Under the pieces are notes generated by a model, which made no database searches, was not told the DNA's origin, and saw only the letters and a list, made by a program, of their open reading frames with translations. Shown here in pieces: positions 63,926-64,000 of a stretch of 64,000 bases of DNA (position 1 is its first letter; every line of letters begins with the position of its first letter). Where the stretch lies: the NCBI GenBank assembly GCA_964411125.1, contig CAYPJU010000026.1:1-64000 (forward strand), written 5' to 3'. This DNA comes from JBFIHF01 sp964411125 (lineage in GTDB: Bacteria > Myxococcota_A > Bradymonadia > Bradymonadales > Bradymonadaceae). The position numbers and the translations under genes are program-made.

Positions 63926-63964
63926 AAAAAGGCCGCGTCCTGATGGGCGCGGCCTTTCTTTTGT
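63926..63964. terminator. Intrinsic terminator after the thiolase gene (bidirectional)
   Basis: AAAGGCCGCG / CGCGGCCTTT (63928-63937 with 63948-63957) is a perfect 10-bp stem with a 10-nt loop. On the plus strand TTTCTTTTGTTT follows. On the minus strand the stem is followed by TTCGTGC after its own TTT, so it may also end a minus-strand transcript entering from the right; a TGA in a GAC-CTC-CTG-AAC-TGA frame at 63988-63986 may be the end of that gene. Confidence 0.88.
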
Positions 63965-64000
63965 TTCCGTCGGTGCGGCGACCGGTCAGTTCAGGAGGTC

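Overview
The window is GC-rich, gene-dense bacterial chromosome. It is full of secreted, cysteine-rich lipoproteins: thrombospondin type-3 (TSP3) calcium-repeat proteins, MopE-like CDxxDNDCDGxxDEGC repeats, von Willebrand A (vWA) domains, prepeptidase C-terminal (PPC) repeats, MYXO-CTERM-type sorting tails, and Asn/Gly-rich linkers after lipobox cysteines. This combination points to a myxobacterial-type lineage, Myxococcota or the related Bradymonadales. That placement is inference from protein architecture only. No rRNA, tRNA, phage, transposase or CRISPR array was seen.

Layout. 1-4412 (+): a 5'-truncated PQQ-type sugar dehydrogenase/cytochrome c fusion, a FadL-like porin and a lipoprotein. 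4460-9838 (-): a tight five-gene run with a diheme cytochrome, a flavoprotein, two small exported proteins and a membrane transglutaminase-like protein. 9941-10132: palindromic repeats and a terminator. 10155-11864 (-): a YfbK-like vWA lipoprotein. 11972-13425 (+): a two-gene unit with an NAD(P)-binding protein. 13447-14049 (-): a methyltransferase gene broken by an in-frame TAG. 14208-18114 (-): an AfsR/LAL-like ATPase regulator and a collagen-like lipoprotein. 18541-19790 (+): a GbsR/MarR regulator translationally coupled to an XRE-type zinc protein. 19794-24853 (-): gatC-gatA-gatB-mtnA-epimerase, almost entirely overlapping. 25020-26069 (+): a UgpC/MsmK-type ABC ATPase. 26073-37728 (-): three giant surface lipoproteins. 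37827-40556 (-): a FAGK-repeat protein, a rubredoxin-like protein and rarA. 40665-44915: a lipoprotein, class II photolyase, YtxH-like protein, mtnP and a zinc-finger protein. 45245-47017 (-): another TSP3/vWA/MopE lipoprotein. 47163-51387 (+): a membrane protein and the pyruvate dehydrogenase genes (E1 alpha, E1 beta, E2). 51370-56046 (-): a MYXO-CTERM protein and a very long ORF that looks like two exported proteins joined in frame. 56147-57979 (+): glgB. 57989-62479 (-): a lipoprotein, an HSDL2-like SDR, an unknown protein and a choice-of-anchor-D lipoprotein. 62647-63909 (+): an SCP2-type thiolase, then a strong terminator.

Together the genes cover central metabolism (pyruvate to acetyl-CoA, thiolase, glycogen branching), methionine salvage (mtnA and mtnP in separate places), Gln-tRNA/Asn-tRNA transamidation, DNA repair (photolyase, RarA), and a large investment in calcium-binding, disulfide-rich cell-surface lipoproteins. 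The points most worth a second look are a helix-hairpin-helix domain fused to PDH E1 alpha, the ORF with an internal MYXO-CTERM followed at once by a lipoprotein signal, the TAG-interrupted methyltransferase, the exact 90-residue FAGK repeat protein beside RarA, and several families of intergenic hairpin repeats.
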